The position numbers and the translations under genes were made by a program. Positions 25,433 through 36,795 of a DNA stretch of 64,000 nt are shown here, piece by piece. Below the pieces are notes generated by a model, which worked only from the letters and a program-made list of their open reading frames with translations, was not told the origin of the DNA and did no database searches. Numbering within the stretch: the first letter of the stretch is position 1; each line of letters begins with the position of its first letter. The stretch is from Nymphaea colorata (Eukaryota; Streptophyta; Magnoliopsida; Nymphaeales; Nymphaeaceae): contig NC_045138.2 of NCBI RefSeq assembly GCF_008831285.2, forward strand, positions 32,519,934 through 32,583,933. Reading direction: 5' to 3'.

Positions 25433-25531
25433 TTTGTTTGATCACTGTACATTTTTGTATATGATGCACTGGTGCCATTATTTTGTTTGATCACTGTACA
25501 TTCTTGCATATGATGCACTGGTGCCATTATG
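25433..25531 (+). repeat. ~50-bp tandem duplication
   Basis: TTTTGTTTGATCACTGTACA with downstream ATATGATGCACTGGTGCC occurs twice head to tail, differing in two places (TTTTTGTATATG against TTCTTGCATATG). Confidence 0.9.
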
Positions 25532-25726
25532 AAGGACAAGCTCAGGTGTCACAAGGGTTTGAGAAATGACAGAAGGCACAAGGATTTGAGAAACTACCGG
25601 CCTACACAAGGATTCGACAAACGACAGGCCTTCTCACACTAGGTCTCTTTTGTTGGCAAGTTTTATGAGACGTGAACTCTCTAAGAAGTCAAGTTTTATA
25701 ACATGTTTAATGAAGAGACTCTCTAG

Positions 25727-25860
25727 AACTAGCCCCTTGATCATGTGAGAGGCGATGAAGCCCATGTTAACCCTCTTAGGGAGTATTTTGAGCTTAAAGA
25801 ACTCCTGCAGTTGGCCACCATTGAGATGCTGTTGACCCCAGAAATCTTCACGCTCCATAG
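25727..25860 (+). repeat. Partial third copy of the 500-bp repeat right end
   Basis: CCCCTTGATCATGTGAGAGG and GATGAAGCCCATGTTA match copy 2 (26,526-26,562) closely, then AGGGAGTATTTTGAGCTTAA matches more loosely. On the plus strand all copies can be read as HVRGDEAHVxP-x-x-EYFxLxELL, so the family may derive from a coding sequence I cannot identify. Confidence 0.7.
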
Positions 25861-26144
25861 ATACCCTTGGAGACTTTAGGGTTACACAAAAACTTAATGA
25901 GGCTTACCTCTGGGTGAGACTCTTCTTCTGGCCTAACTTAGAGTTGGGAGAGTGCATTGGTTAATTGCTTACCTTGCTGCCCCCTATAATGGATGCTGAA
26001 GCAGTTCAGTTTGCTGCACATGAAGCCTTGGTTGATGCTCTGGAGGCTTACAATTCGTCCTAGAGACATTACATAGTAAAGATGAATAGCAATCCTATAG
26101 TGAGAGAGTCAGAAACTAGAATCATATTGGATTCTTTAAAGAAC
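25861..26144. other. Spacer between repeat copies; short open stretch
   Basis: A short plus-strand frame at 25,989-26,060 (MDAEAVQFAAHEALVDALEA) ends in a stop. No known protein is recognised. Confidence 0.3.
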
Positions 26145-26632
26145 AAGGGGATGAAAAGCGAAAGGAAAATGAAGGAAAGTCCACCTTCCACCTTTATCTA
26201 TTTTTTGGTCAAAGTTAGGTATTGAACTCAACTTTACACCCTCAAAATTTCAGAACTTTTGGACCTGATGATTTGATGTTATAGAATTTAAAATTTTTAT
26301 TAAACTCTGTTTTCTGCTACCTGGGTGCCTGGAGTTGGAATTTCTGATATTTACCTGATTTTTCCCTAATTCTAGCTTTCTAAAGCTTATTTTGTTTAGT
26401 TCAAATCCCTTAGGGTAGGTAACATCATGGGTGGGTGGCTTCTTCTTGAAGTGCATGTGAGGGGCTGGAGACCACTGAAAGAGGAAGCTCGAGAAGTATA
26501 GGAGAATCCCAAAGCTGTATTTTCAGCCCCTTGAGCATGTGAGAGGTGATGAAGCCCATGTTAGACCTGGTAAGGAGTATTTTGTGCTTCAAGAACTCCT
26601 ATGGTTGGTGTTGGATAAAATTGAAGTTGAAA
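26145..26632 (+). repeat. Dispersed ~500-bp repeat, copy 2
   Basis: Matches copy 1 from AGGAAAATGAAGGA to GGATAAAATTGAAGTT. It runs directly into the GGTTGG minisatellite. It keeps GAGAGGTGATGAAGCCCATG, which copy 1 lacks, so copy 2 is nearer to the partial third copy at 25,727. Confidence 0.88.
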
Positions 26633-26965
26633 CGGGTTGGAGACGTGTGCGGTTTCAAGAATCGGGTTGGAGAGGTAGAACCAGGTTGGAGAGGTCGAAC
26701 CGAGTTGGAGAGGCATCTCAGAGATTCTAGGAACCGGTTGGGGAGGCATCTCAGTTTCAAGTACCGGGTTGGGAGTTATCTCGGTTTCAAAAACAATATC
26801 TCGATTTCAAAAATCGGGTTGGGGAGGCATCTAAGTATCAAGAACCGGGTTGGATTGGGGATGCATCTTGGTTTCACTACAACAAATAACAAATATATGC
26901 GGTTTGGGTTGAGGATGCATCTCAGTTTCACTACAACATGTAACAAATATATGCGGTTTCAAAAG
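26630..26965 (+). repeat. Degenerate minisatellite (CGGGTTGG-GAGGCATCTC)
   Basis: About nine imperfect repeats built from CGGGTTGG, GGGGAGGCATCTCAGTTTCA and AGAACCGGGTTGG, with spacing near 20 bp at the start and 35-60 bp later. The last two units share TTTCACTACAAC followed by AACAAATATATGCGGTTT. The 144-codon frame through it is repeat-generated. Confidence 0.85.
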
Positions 26966-27109
26966 CGATTCCTCCGTTAGACATGCCTGACTAGCCTATC
27001 AGGATGCAATTTTTATTGTTAGGGAATTTGAAAATAATGAGCAAGTAAATCGATGGCGGTACCTTTTCCATTTTATGCATCAAGAGCAAAATTGTTTAAA
27101 TTTGTTTGT

Positions 27110-29003
27110 GTAGCACCCTGTCCGTTGCTATGCCGAGCTCGCTTGGCGGAAGAACAGCAGTAGCAGAGTAGGGATTGGTGGCCTCCAAAGGCCCTCCACT
27201 GGCTGGACGAGCAGCTCAGCCGAAATGGTTCTCCTCGTAGCAGGTAAGTTACAGAGAAATCAAGTCATGAGGGAGAAACAGGGGATTGCGATGGTTGTGC
27301 ACTTCACCGGATGGACAGATTTCCCGTTGAGATCAAACGGGGGGTGTCTCTCTCAACTACTCCCCCACAGGGTCTCTACGAGGAAGGCAGGAGTAGAGGA
27401 TGGACAAGGGAGGCTCGGGAACAGGAAAGGCCGCAGCGCTGCTTCCGTCGCACCCCAGTTGGACTCTCGCTGAGATGATTGCAGGAGAATAATATAAACT
27501 GAGATAAGTTTTTGTCTGGAGACCGGTCGGGGGAGGCCGCACTGCTTCCGTCGCTCCCCAGTTGGACTCTCGCTGGGACGATTGCAGAGAATAATATAAA
27601 CTAAGATAAGTTTTTGTCTGGAGACCTTACCAATCGGTCGGTCGAGAGTCCCAGCAATAGATGTCTGGGGAAGCAGAGGATTCACGACTGCGCTCCCTCG
27701 TTCAGATGCCCGAACAGGGGACGCAGGAAACAGGGACAGAGAGGGTGGCCGGAAGTTTGTCTACTCCGACCAGCTCCGGCAGTCTCTGTGAGCTCAGGTT
27801 CTTTCGATCCGTAGCTGAGAGGAGGATCTCCCTGGAAAATCTTGCACGGAGAGGACACTTGTAGAATTAGCGCCTTGTAGAATTAGCGCCTGATTTTTGA
27901 ATGGAAGTGGTGGAGCAGAGGAAGATGGCAGAACAGGCGATCGGAAATCGCCTGATTCCGGCAAACTCCGGCACCGGTTCCAGTCGAGCACTGGACCGTT
28001 GGATGCGCAACTTTCGGGCGATGCTACAGGTCTTTGAAGTTTCAGACGGTGGTCGGGTTGCCTGCGACGCGGTCTCAGAGGCAGAAACAGGCGGAGGGAC
28101 TTGGATCAATTCCGACATGCTCCGGCAACGGTTCCGGGCGAGGTTGGGCTTGTTGGATCCGACACTAACCCACGGTGTTGTCTGAGCAGTTTGAGGGCCA
28201 GCGGAGACCCGCGTCGGCGGTGGTGTGCAGTTAAATCAGGGGCGCTGGAAATCTTACTATTCCAGTGGGGACTTCCTCTGACGACAAGATATGGCTCGAT
28301 GGAACCGCAAGCGAGTCGGGGATTCTGTATCCGGTGACGTGAGCTTACTGATGGAAAGGAGAACCTTGATTATGATGGGGAGCGGTGCGCAAGACCAAAA
28401 ATTTTGGGGGCTTCTGCAAGAGGTAACCTCGCTGCCAAGGGCATCCACGAGTCTCATTCGGAAGGGTTTGCGGCCATTGGTGTGGTCACCAGCAGAAATA
28501 CAGCAGCTTGGCTTGCAAGAGGGACGAACCACCAAGTGCACCGCACACGGCCGAATGGGCCTAATCCTCAGCAGCAAGAAGAGGGGCAACAAGGCGGGTT
28601 GAGGCCCAGTTAGGGGAGCTCCACTGGGCAGAGGGCACGTTGGAGAGGAAGAGACACGATCTAGGTGATTTCCTGGCAGGTGCCAGCGCTTGCATAGTTG
28701 CAAGTGGCGCCGACGAAGGGCTCGGTTCCATAGCGTGTCGAACTGTTCCATAGCGTATCGAACCAAACCAAGTCGACGCCAAAAACCCGAATAGACCCGG
28801 TTCAGCGGTCGACTCAAACAAACTGAGTGGATCCGAACCCTCCGAAAATGTCCAGAGGCCCCCAGGTCCGGTCTACAACCCGACTCGGACCCCTGTCCAG
28901 TAACCCATGACGCGCCTCGGACCCAACCCGACTCGGCATGTTTGTGTGTCCCGCCTCGGTCTTCCATCGCATCCCCACCTGTGTCGCTGTGGCCTTTTCC
29001 TTC
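27110..29003. other. GC-rich segment of unknown origin
   Basis: Base composition jumps from about one third GC to over half. Both strands have long open frames (253 codons at 28,257-29,018 minus; about 100 codons at 28,291-28,602 plus), as expected for GC-rich DNA, and none shows a known motif. A readable plus-strand stretch at about 28,230-28,310 (LTIPVGTSSDDKIWLDGTAS) is broken by stops. Composition and decay suggest a retroelement leader or gag-like region, but that is inference. The internal duplication at 27,437-27,627 is listed separately. Confidence 0.4.
27437..27627 (+). repeat. ~105-bp tandem duplication with TATA-like core
   Basis: GCTTCCGTCGCACCCCAGTT through AAGTTTTTGTCTGGAGACC (27,437-27,522) recurs at 27,545-27,627 after a short linker. 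Each copy has AATAATATAAACT, which could act as a TATA element. Duplicated promoter-like cores are seen in LTRs, but no LTR border is visible. Confidence 0.85.
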
Positions 29004-29855
29004 ATTGGTTCTTCCCAAATGCCTTCCTCAGGTGGATGAGCAGGTGGATGAGCAAGTACGTGCTCACAATCGATAACTTTCTTTGAGCGTCGCCTCCTGA
29101 CGCTCGTGTTAAATCCGGGGATGGCTACGTCGAACGGGAGAAAGGTGAGTTACGGTTTCTGGGGCGGGTTTCCAGAGTGTTTATTTTTATGTTTTTTGTG
29201 TTTTTTATTGGATTTTGGATATTTCGAACATGGCAAGTTTTCAAGATTTCTTTCTTATTCTTGTGGTGCTTTTGGAAATCTATGATGCGGATCTGATGTT
29301 TTTGTGCATCATCGGATTCGCGCTCTGCTCTTGAGCGGTGCTCCCTCTTTTTTTCCCTCATTGGTTCTTCCCTAATGTCTTCCTTAGGCGGATGAGCCAA
29401 TACGCGCTCACAGTCGATAACTTCTTTGAGCGTCGCCTCCAGAAGGTTGTGTTATAGTCGGGGATGGCTACGTCGAACAGGGGAAAGGTGAGTTAGGATT
29501 TCTAGGGCAGGTTTCAACAGTGTTTATTTTTTTATTTTGCGTTTTTCATTGGATTTCTGGATAATTCAAACATGGGAAATTTAACAGATTTCTTTCTTAT
29601 TCTTGTGGTGCTTATGGAAATCGTTGATGCAGGATATGGCGTTTTTGTGCATCAACGGATTCAGACTGTCTGCCCTTGAGCGGTGCTCCCTTTCTTTTTC
29701 CCCCATTGGTTCTTCCTTAATGCGTTCCTTAGACGGATGAGCCAGCCAGTACGTGATCACAGTCGATAACTTCTTTGTCTCCAGACGCTCATGTTAAAGT
29801 CGGGGATGGCTACCTCAAACAGGAGAAAAGTAAGTTAGGGTTTCTCAGGCTGGGA
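29004..29855 (+). repeat. Triplicated ~345-bp promoter/first-exon unit
   Basis: Units begin at CATTGGTTCTTCC (about 29,004, 29,360 and 29,703). Each continues through a CTCACARTCGATAACTT motif to a short coding-like exon and donor site: ATG at 29,121 (MATSNGRK, then GTGAGT), 29,464 (MATSNRGK, then GTGAGT) and 29,806 (MATSNRRK, then GTAAGT). Intron-like T-rich sequence follows and then the next unit; the third unit stops after about 150 bp. All three keep the start codon, the frame and a good 5' splice site, so the parent was probably the 5' end of a gene. The protein is not identifiable from eight residues. Confidence 0.8.
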
Positions 29856-29939
29856 TGCTCGATGTCTTGGAACCTTGGCCTTGTCATCCTCTGCCCACTC
29901 ACAATCTCAAGGACTATGACCTCAAGACAGCTGGGTTGG

Positions 29940-30226
29940 GACAATTGAAATAGGAAAGTTCTAATTCAATATCAGACGGGGAAGAGAGTTTGATCTTAAA
30001 AGCAATCACAAGGGTTTTGATTTTCGTTCTACTTGGTCTTCTTGTAGTGTGCATGATTGTTGTGGGGATGTGCCTAGGGTTCCGACCTTGACTTGCTCTG
30101 GTTTTTAAGGATCGGATTTAGGAAAATCAACAATTGAATGAGAATCGAGCCACTCGCTTTTGCCGCCACAGTTTTGGTCCTTATTTTTTTGTTCGGTTTA
30201 CTAACTACAGTTGTCTTTTCCTGTAG
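29940..30226 (+). repeat. Segment duplicated at 43,890-44,204 (upstream of cathepsin B exon)
   Basis: GAAATAGGAAAGTTCTAATT, CTTGGTCTTCTTGTAGTGTG, CATGATTGTTGTGGGGATGT and AAAATCAACAATTGAATGAG are shared with the second copy, in the same orientation. It looks like intron sequence leading to the exon at 30,227. TTCTTGTAGTG resembles a CACTA-element end, but neither copy shows further transposon features there. Confidence 0.85.
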
Positions 30227-30352
30227 AGCACCTCACTGTCAGTTAACAATATTCTTGCATGTTGTGGGTCTATGTGTGGAGGTGGCTGTGATGGAGGCTG
30301 GCCTATCAATGACTGTCAATACTTTGTCCAAAATGGCGTCGTCACAGAAGAG
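30227..30352 (+). pseudogene. Cathepsin B-like cysteine protease, single exon
   Basis: A 126-bp exon with acceptor CCTGTAG and donor GAG/GTATAA encodes [20 protein letters not shown], then [20 protein letters not shown] and EE. This is the region of papain-family cathepsin B just after the catalytic-cysteine segment, with the hallmark CCGxxCGxGCDGGxP and the following YFxxxGVVTEE. Cathepsin B proteases act in plant vacuole and apoplast. Replacement of the usual AWRY by DCQY is unusual. The exon with the catalytic cysteine, the histidine exon and the propeptide are not seen nearby, so it is an isolated, probably duplicated exon. A truncated second copy is at 44,205. Confidence 0.85.
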
Positions 30353-30571
30353 GTATAATATTAAAGATTGATATTCTGTAGCTCGGTCTTTGAATTGTGT
30401 AGTAGACATAGTTTCCCAAACGAGTAACCATGTAGAAATCCTTCATCAAATGTGCTGCTGATTGACTTCTTTTGGTATGCATTATACAGTAAGAGCTAAA
30501 TTTATCCTATGCTTGGGATTCCTTCACGGATATAGCAATCTTTATGCACTATTTTTGAACATAGAAATAAT
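30353..30571. other. Intron-like sequence, no gene seen
   Basis: AT-rich sequence following the cathepsin B donor site. No next cathepsin exon is recognised. Confidence 0.35.
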
Positions 30572-30754
30572 ATGCCTAAAGATGGGGATGAGAATGGAAG
30601 TGCAGCCGATGTTCTTAAGAAAGGAGATGAGAGGATAGGTTCTGGTCTTCAAGCTGCACAGCTGCATTTTTCACACATCCTCCACTCACATCGGTATTTC
30701 CAAAAGTACAACAAGGCTCAAGCTAAGCCAAAGAATGGAAAGGAAGAAGGTTGA
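30572..30754 (+). CDS. Small basic ORF, possible last exon, unrecognised
   Basis: Sixty codons from an ATG shortly after an acceptor-like TTTTGAACATAG. The product starts MPKDGDENGSAADVLKKGDE, continues with an amphipathic, histidine-rich middle (AQLHFSHILHSHRYFQKYNK) and ends in a lysine-rich tail before TGA. Its composition is more protein-like than other short frames here. It could be a terminal exon of an unknown gene or part of a captured gene alongside the cathepsin exon. No family is recognised. Confidence 0.3.
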   Translation: MPKDGDENGSAADVLKKGDERIGSGLQAAQLHFSHILHSHRYFQKYNKAQAKPKNGKEEG

Positions 30755-32805
30755 AGATGCCCGGCCAAAAAAAACCCTCGTTGCCTGTTCATTGAAAGTT
30801 CAACCAAATTTTACATTTGATTCTTGGAATTCATCCTCTGGTGTTGGTTTCGGCTTTGTGTTGAGAGAGAATTTCTTCATTTGAAATTATAAAAAAAGCA
30901 AAAAAAAATAAGAAAAGGAACTGATATATGCTGAAAAAACCAAAGTCAACCGGCTGCAATATAGATTTCTCAGCTGAAGCCTTCCTTCTGATTTTCTTTT
31001 TCCTTTTTTTTCTACAATCTTATGTGCTACAAATTGTATTAGATATACCATGTTAACCAGTGAGTATAAACTATAAAGTGATTCTCTATCCCTCGAACTT
31101 GGCTTGTGAACGTCTCTACTAATAACTCATACTAGAATTCAAAACCAATTCATCATAAGTAGCTAATCAATCATGAAACCATTCATGTAACATACATACA
31201 CACATAGAAGCTTGAAGGATGCTTGTCCACCAAGAACAGTCCAAGATGCCCGCCCTTCAAAGCTGTCTGTCACCCCCAAACTAGCCTTGTTGATGTCCAA
31301 GATGCTCATCTGCCAACCAACAAATTGTCCAATTCACTTGATGTTCTTTAAAGTTTTTAAGCTTGAACGTTAAGCTTCCTAAAAGACATTAATTACACAT
31401 TTAAAGCGGAAGGTAAAATATAGGATGACTTCATGTAAACTAGCACAGAACTTCCAGGGTCTATTTGGGTCTATATTTTTTATAAAAGATTTTATAGAAG
31501 TTCAAATTTTATGATTAAGTTATTGAAGATTCCAAGGAGTAATCATACATAATAAGAACTTATTTGTTTCGATAACTGTTAAGTACTGGGAGTAATTTTA
31601 CTGGTCGTTCAGATTCTTCTAATGGGACCTTGCATTCTGTAGTAGCATAGGCAGCATTTACTTGTTATGGATGTCCATGCAGAGAAATTTTTCCTATTTT
31701 TTAGATGCAACTTTGAACCTAACCTAAATTATGCAATTTGCCAACGTTTTATGTGCGTCTTAAATATCAACCAAATTTTATTGATTGATGCTGAACCACA
31801 GCTCAATCAAACTATCAGGGACCAAAACCTGGTCGGATTCAGTTGCATTTGTTTTCAACTTTTTCAATTCTTGAACCTCTGTTTACAATAACTAGGTTTT
31901 TTCTTATATATACAATAAATTGTTTGTTTAACGTTTAAGTTTTTAATTAAGATATCTCTTGTTTTTGCAATTTTGAAATCATAGATCAAGGTAAACTACG
32001 TATTCTATTTATCCATTTGATAGATGATGCATTGATTTTTTGGTCATGTGACGTTTCCTGTACCATAGTTATGTGTTATTTATAACATTGAGGAATGATG
32101 AAGTTGGAAGGATGCGTGAGAATTTACCATTGATCTTGTTTCATAATTCATTTACATTAACTCGTGGACAATGTTACTCTTGGTAAGGTTCTGGCTTTGA
32201 TTTTGAAAAAGATTGTTGTTAGTCCATAAGTTGATGATGCTTACTGAATAGGCCATCATAATCCAATTGATGCAGCTAGTTGTGTTCGGCCATAAGATGA
32301 CTTAATTTCCATTGAGACATTCTAAAATCAACAGTATTGCAAGTTCCATTCTTTGTTTGTGGTTGCTATTGATGTGTTTTGCGTATCAATGATGGGTTTT
32401 GGCCCTGAGTGAGACTTAGAGATATGTACAAAAGGGATTGAAAATCTGGGTGGTTAGTCTGCCAGACTTACTTAATCTTATTCGGGTTCCTAGCAAAACT
32501 TCATTCATGAGGATTGTGCGTACATGGTAACATAAACCAGGCTTGTATTCTTTAGTCTGTTCTTAGTTCACATTTTAAGCTATAGGTTAAACTGTTTAAA
32601 TATTAGACATACTCATGTTGGTCTCTGTAAAAATCTATGTGGTTCATGGTCACTATATGTTTGGTTTGAGATCCATAATCTATCTGTCGCAGGGACCTTT
32701 CTGTTTCCTAGAGGGGAATTAATTTTGATGGAGTTTTTTCGTGCAAACATGCTTCTGGACAGCAATATGAAGAATGCAATGATATAGCTACCAAAGGTGA
32801 ATGGT

Positions 32806-33022
32806 GGTTGTTGGATTGATCGTGCGCGCTTTTGCTGTGCAGGAACCTCAAAAGCATTGCTGAATGATCAGGTTCAATACCACTGGCATCCAAGATTTCA
32901 AGCATCAAACTGAGGTCGATTCCTCAAAACATTTCTGTGCAATCATATTACGAGAAACACCTGCAGAAAATCCCGTGTTCGACATGAATTCCTCCAAGCG
33001 CCTTGCATTTGTCAGGTAGAGG
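32806..33022 (-). pseudogene. Unrecognised minus-strand coding relic, conserved in copies A-D
   Basis: Minus-strand reading: LTNARRLEEFMSNTGFSAGV, then SRNMIAQKCFEE, and after a frameshift LMLEILDASGIEPDHSAMLL. Copy A (13,290-13,470) preserves the same peptides with LDDCGIEPDHSAMLLRFL; C (50,350-50,520) preserves the first part; D (44,530-44,650) is more decayed. The product is unknown to me. Conservation of peptide pieces over independently decaying copies suggests an ancestral protein-coding exon, possibly of the element that spread the segment or of a gene carried by it. Confidence 0.45.
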
Positions 33023-33402
33023 TAACTGATCAAGATTCTACAAACTTAAATAATCGTAATTTCAATGCTAAAGGAAATTGAACAACTGAAATAGGAAATA
33101 ACGTGGACTGCAACTTTCGAACAATGAAGGCAATTAGAATGACAAACTAGCTCATATTAGGAAGTCAAGAGTGCCGGTGCAGAAATCAAAATGTGAAGTG
33201 GATTCTTAATAAACAAACAGTTTATTAGACAGATAAATTTGTTTAACCATCAAAGCTGTTAGTGTTAAAAATCACAAGACGGAGACAGAGAGAGAGAGAG
33301 AGCTGAGAGTTAGGCTGGCATCTTAGGTGCACGCCTAGTGTGTCTGCCAGGGTTGTGCACGCTTCGCGGTCTGGGGCGTGCGCTCCAAATAACACCGGCT
33401 GT

Positions 33403-33640
33403 ATTTTCGGCTGGTTTTCATGATTAGTTACAATAATGTATACCGGTGGCAAAAGTCACCGTTATAGGTCTACAGCGGTGAAAGTATCCAACGGCGACAA
33501 ACAGCACCGGTAGAAGTGTGATCTAGCGGCGAATAATGTCATCGGTATAAGCGGCTGTAGCGTCGGGAAAAAGCACCGGTATAGACAAATACCGGTTGTC
33601 TTCGTCGCCGCTATTGAGCTATAACGGTGGTTGTTCGGTA
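33403..33640 (+). mobile_element. CACTA-like subterminal repeat region (copy B)
   Basis: About nine short motifs of the type TACCGGTGGC, TCACCGTTATAG, CAGCGGTGAA, CAACGGCGAC, CAGCACCGGTA, TAGCGGCGAA, in both orientations, spaced about 20-25 bp, ending in TAACGGTGG. Arrays of this kind bind the transposase near the ends of plant CACTA (En/Spm) elements. A TTCTTGTTGTA terminus-like sequence follows at 33,654. No transposase and no matching opposite end with CACTA is visible in the island, so this is a detached end. Copies lie at 50,919-51,107 and 45,053-45,240. Confidence 0.55.
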
Positions 33641-33653
33641 AGCATATCTTCCC

Positions 33654-33673
33654 TTCTTGTTGTACAACAAGAA
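33654..33673. repeat. Perfect 20-bp palindrome at the subterminal repeat edge
   Basis: TTCTTGTTGTACAACAAGAA is its own reverse complement. TTCTTGTTGTA resembles a CACTA right terminus lacking its GTG, and CAACAAGAA a left terminus lacking CACTA, so two ends may have been joined here. Copy C has a decayed version at 51,132-51,151 (8 of 10 arm bases pair). Confidence 0.8.
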
Positions 33674-35058
33674 CCAGCTTAAATTTGAAGTGCTTCGTTT
33701 AACCTTTTTTTGTATATAATTCAAACAGTTAAATACAAGATTCCCATACCTTAAAATATGCCTGTTACCATTCAAATTTGGTGTATATTTATATTTTTCA
33801 GATTCACGATACATGACGGCGTGGGTCTGTCAGTATTGTTTAGAAATCAGGGAAGTCTATGGGATCAGTTATAGGTGTGCCAAAATATTTAAAGAAATTT
33901 ACCATCGGTTGCATCTAAATTTAATCAGGAGAAAACAAACGTTGCATCTGGTATTTAATTGATCGTGGGAGTGCAGATCTGTCTGAAGTAATTGCATTGA
34001 CGTTCAAGTCAAATTATGCTGACAGTTAAGTAATAAGTGAATAAACGTGCCTTGTAACATCGTGTAACACTAGATCTTCTTTCCAAACAGGACCGGTGTA
34101 AAATCTTGTCTTTAAAAGCAGATCTTCCAATGATAAAGGGCGTTTGTCGTTCTCGACTTCAGATTTCAGGGTCTCATTAGTTTACAGTCATGATTCAGGC
34201 AAATTGTTGATGTGAGAACAATAAATGTAAAAATCTCTTGTTTCCGAAGTTCGCATGAGTCTTAACTCAGGGGAGATTTAAGATGCAACCCAGTATTTTC
34301 ACAATGTAATTTACGCATCTTTACTGGTGCTGCCGTACTTTCTTCTGCTGAATCTATTGTCATATGTTAGTTCGGTTGATACTGGTGTAAGGTGCAATAA
34401 GAAGAGTGTTGTCAATATGGTTACTGGGGATGCTTCGAGGTGATCCAGTTTCTATGACTAATCAGTCATGATCGAAAGCGTCAAGCACACAAGCAGGATC
34501 ATTGCTGACTGGACTGGACTTCAACTTGTTGTATAGTGCCATTCCGATTCGAGATTGAAGGCATTTCAAAGGTACCGTTTGCTTCATGAATGGAACCTGT
34601 TATCTGGATCTGCACATGATTTGCAGATTCAAAGATTAATTAAATGAACTCTTACTCTGGCATTATTAGAAGGGAAAGAGTAAGTTTTGCACAATATTCA
34701 TCAAGTGACTAATATAGGTTCTTTTCGATCTTCAAAATCAACAGTTGTGAACTTGGCAAAACTTGTAGGACATGCTTCTCGCTTGTTATATTATCAGTTG
34801 ATTAAACCGTTTTTTGTTTATGAAATAGACATGGTAACTAACTTTAGGACTTATTATGGACAGAAAGCAGTCCTGTTTTGGTTTTCTTAACTTGTTTGAT
34901 GTGTAAAATTTAATTCAGTGTATTGGTCCGTCGCTGCCTTTCTCAGCTTCCAATATTTGACTTAGGAAACCAACCACTTGACCTTAATTCTCATTGTTTT
35001 ACATTTAAATCATGTCCCAGTGCAGAACCCATCTCATAACATTGAGCAAGAGCACTCG

Positions 35059-36400
<1,342 letters not shown>

Positions 36401-36455
36401 AAAACTCGTCGGCATTTAGGGTTTTGCAAATTTCCGACTTCCAAGACGCCAGTCC

Positions 36456-36540
36456 GATGGAAAGGTGGTACTTGCCGACGGACCGGTGCGTTTTCCGCCA
36501 CCCAGCAGATCTCCGACCGGCGAGAAGCAGCCACAGCGGT
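36456..36540 (+). CDS. Candidate first exon, unrecognised
   Basis: A leader containing GGCATTTAGGGTTTTGCAAA (a TAGGGTTT telo-box type motif common in plant leaders) precedes an ATG. The frame reads MERWYLPTDRCVFRHPADLR and PARSSHSG up to a donor-like CAGCG/GTAGGATTCG. The composition is GC-rich compared with its surroundings, as expected for a plant 5' exon. The product is unknown. Just downstream the 530-bp repeat fragment begins, so the remainder of the gene, if any, is displaced. An exon-like segment at 38,107 might belong to it. Confidence 0.3.
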
Positions 36541-36559
36541 AGGATTCGATTACAAACGA

Positions 36560-36795
36560 TGGTTTTTTTTGTCTATTTGTGTTGGATCCCTTAGCTTATT
36601 GTGCCTTGGTTTTTTGTTGGTTTTTTGGTTTTTTTTTTTGTTTAGCTATGCATTCTGTCTGTCAAAAACTCTTTGGTTTTTGTTTTTGGATTTTCTGTGC
36701 CGTGGAATAGTTAACGCGTTACTTGTATTTCCTATTTTTTTTATTTCTGTGGAATCCATGTTTTGTGCATAGCTCTTCGGCTGAAGACTGGTTTC
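36560..36795 (+). repeat. Fragment of the 530-bp tandem repeat
   Basis: Less than half a unit: from CTATTTGTGTTGGAT through TTTTCTGTGCCGTGGAATAG to CTCTTCGGCTGAAGACTGG, then it breaks off. Lies 2 kb before the large block at 38.75 kb. Confidence 0.85.

Larger units (their letters stand above)
30945..35009 (+). repeat. Segmental duplicate family, copy B (~4.07 kb)
   Basis: Direct-orientation match to copy C (48,254-52,476), beginning at GTCAACCGGCTGCAATATAG and ending at TTGTTTTACATTTAAA. Substitutions and small indels are scattered throughout, so the duplication is not recent. It contains a CACTA-like subterminal repeat region (33,403-33,640), a 20-bp palindrome, and minus-strand coding relics (32,840-33,020 and about 33,840-34,130). 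Left of 31,748 it is shared only with C; the middle is shared also with A and D. Confidence 0.92.

Noticed and set aside
28257-29018. 253-codon minus-strand ORF
   Set aside because: Lies in GC-rich DNA where long open frames arise by chance. The composition (Arg/Ser/Pro/Leu rich) shows no domain, and it overlaps other frames on the plus strand.
30040-30052. TTCTTGTAGTG as a CACTA transposon terminus (also at about 43,998)
   Set aside because: Matches a CACTA end by sequence, but both copies lie inside a longer homologous segment with no subterminal repeats or border at that point.
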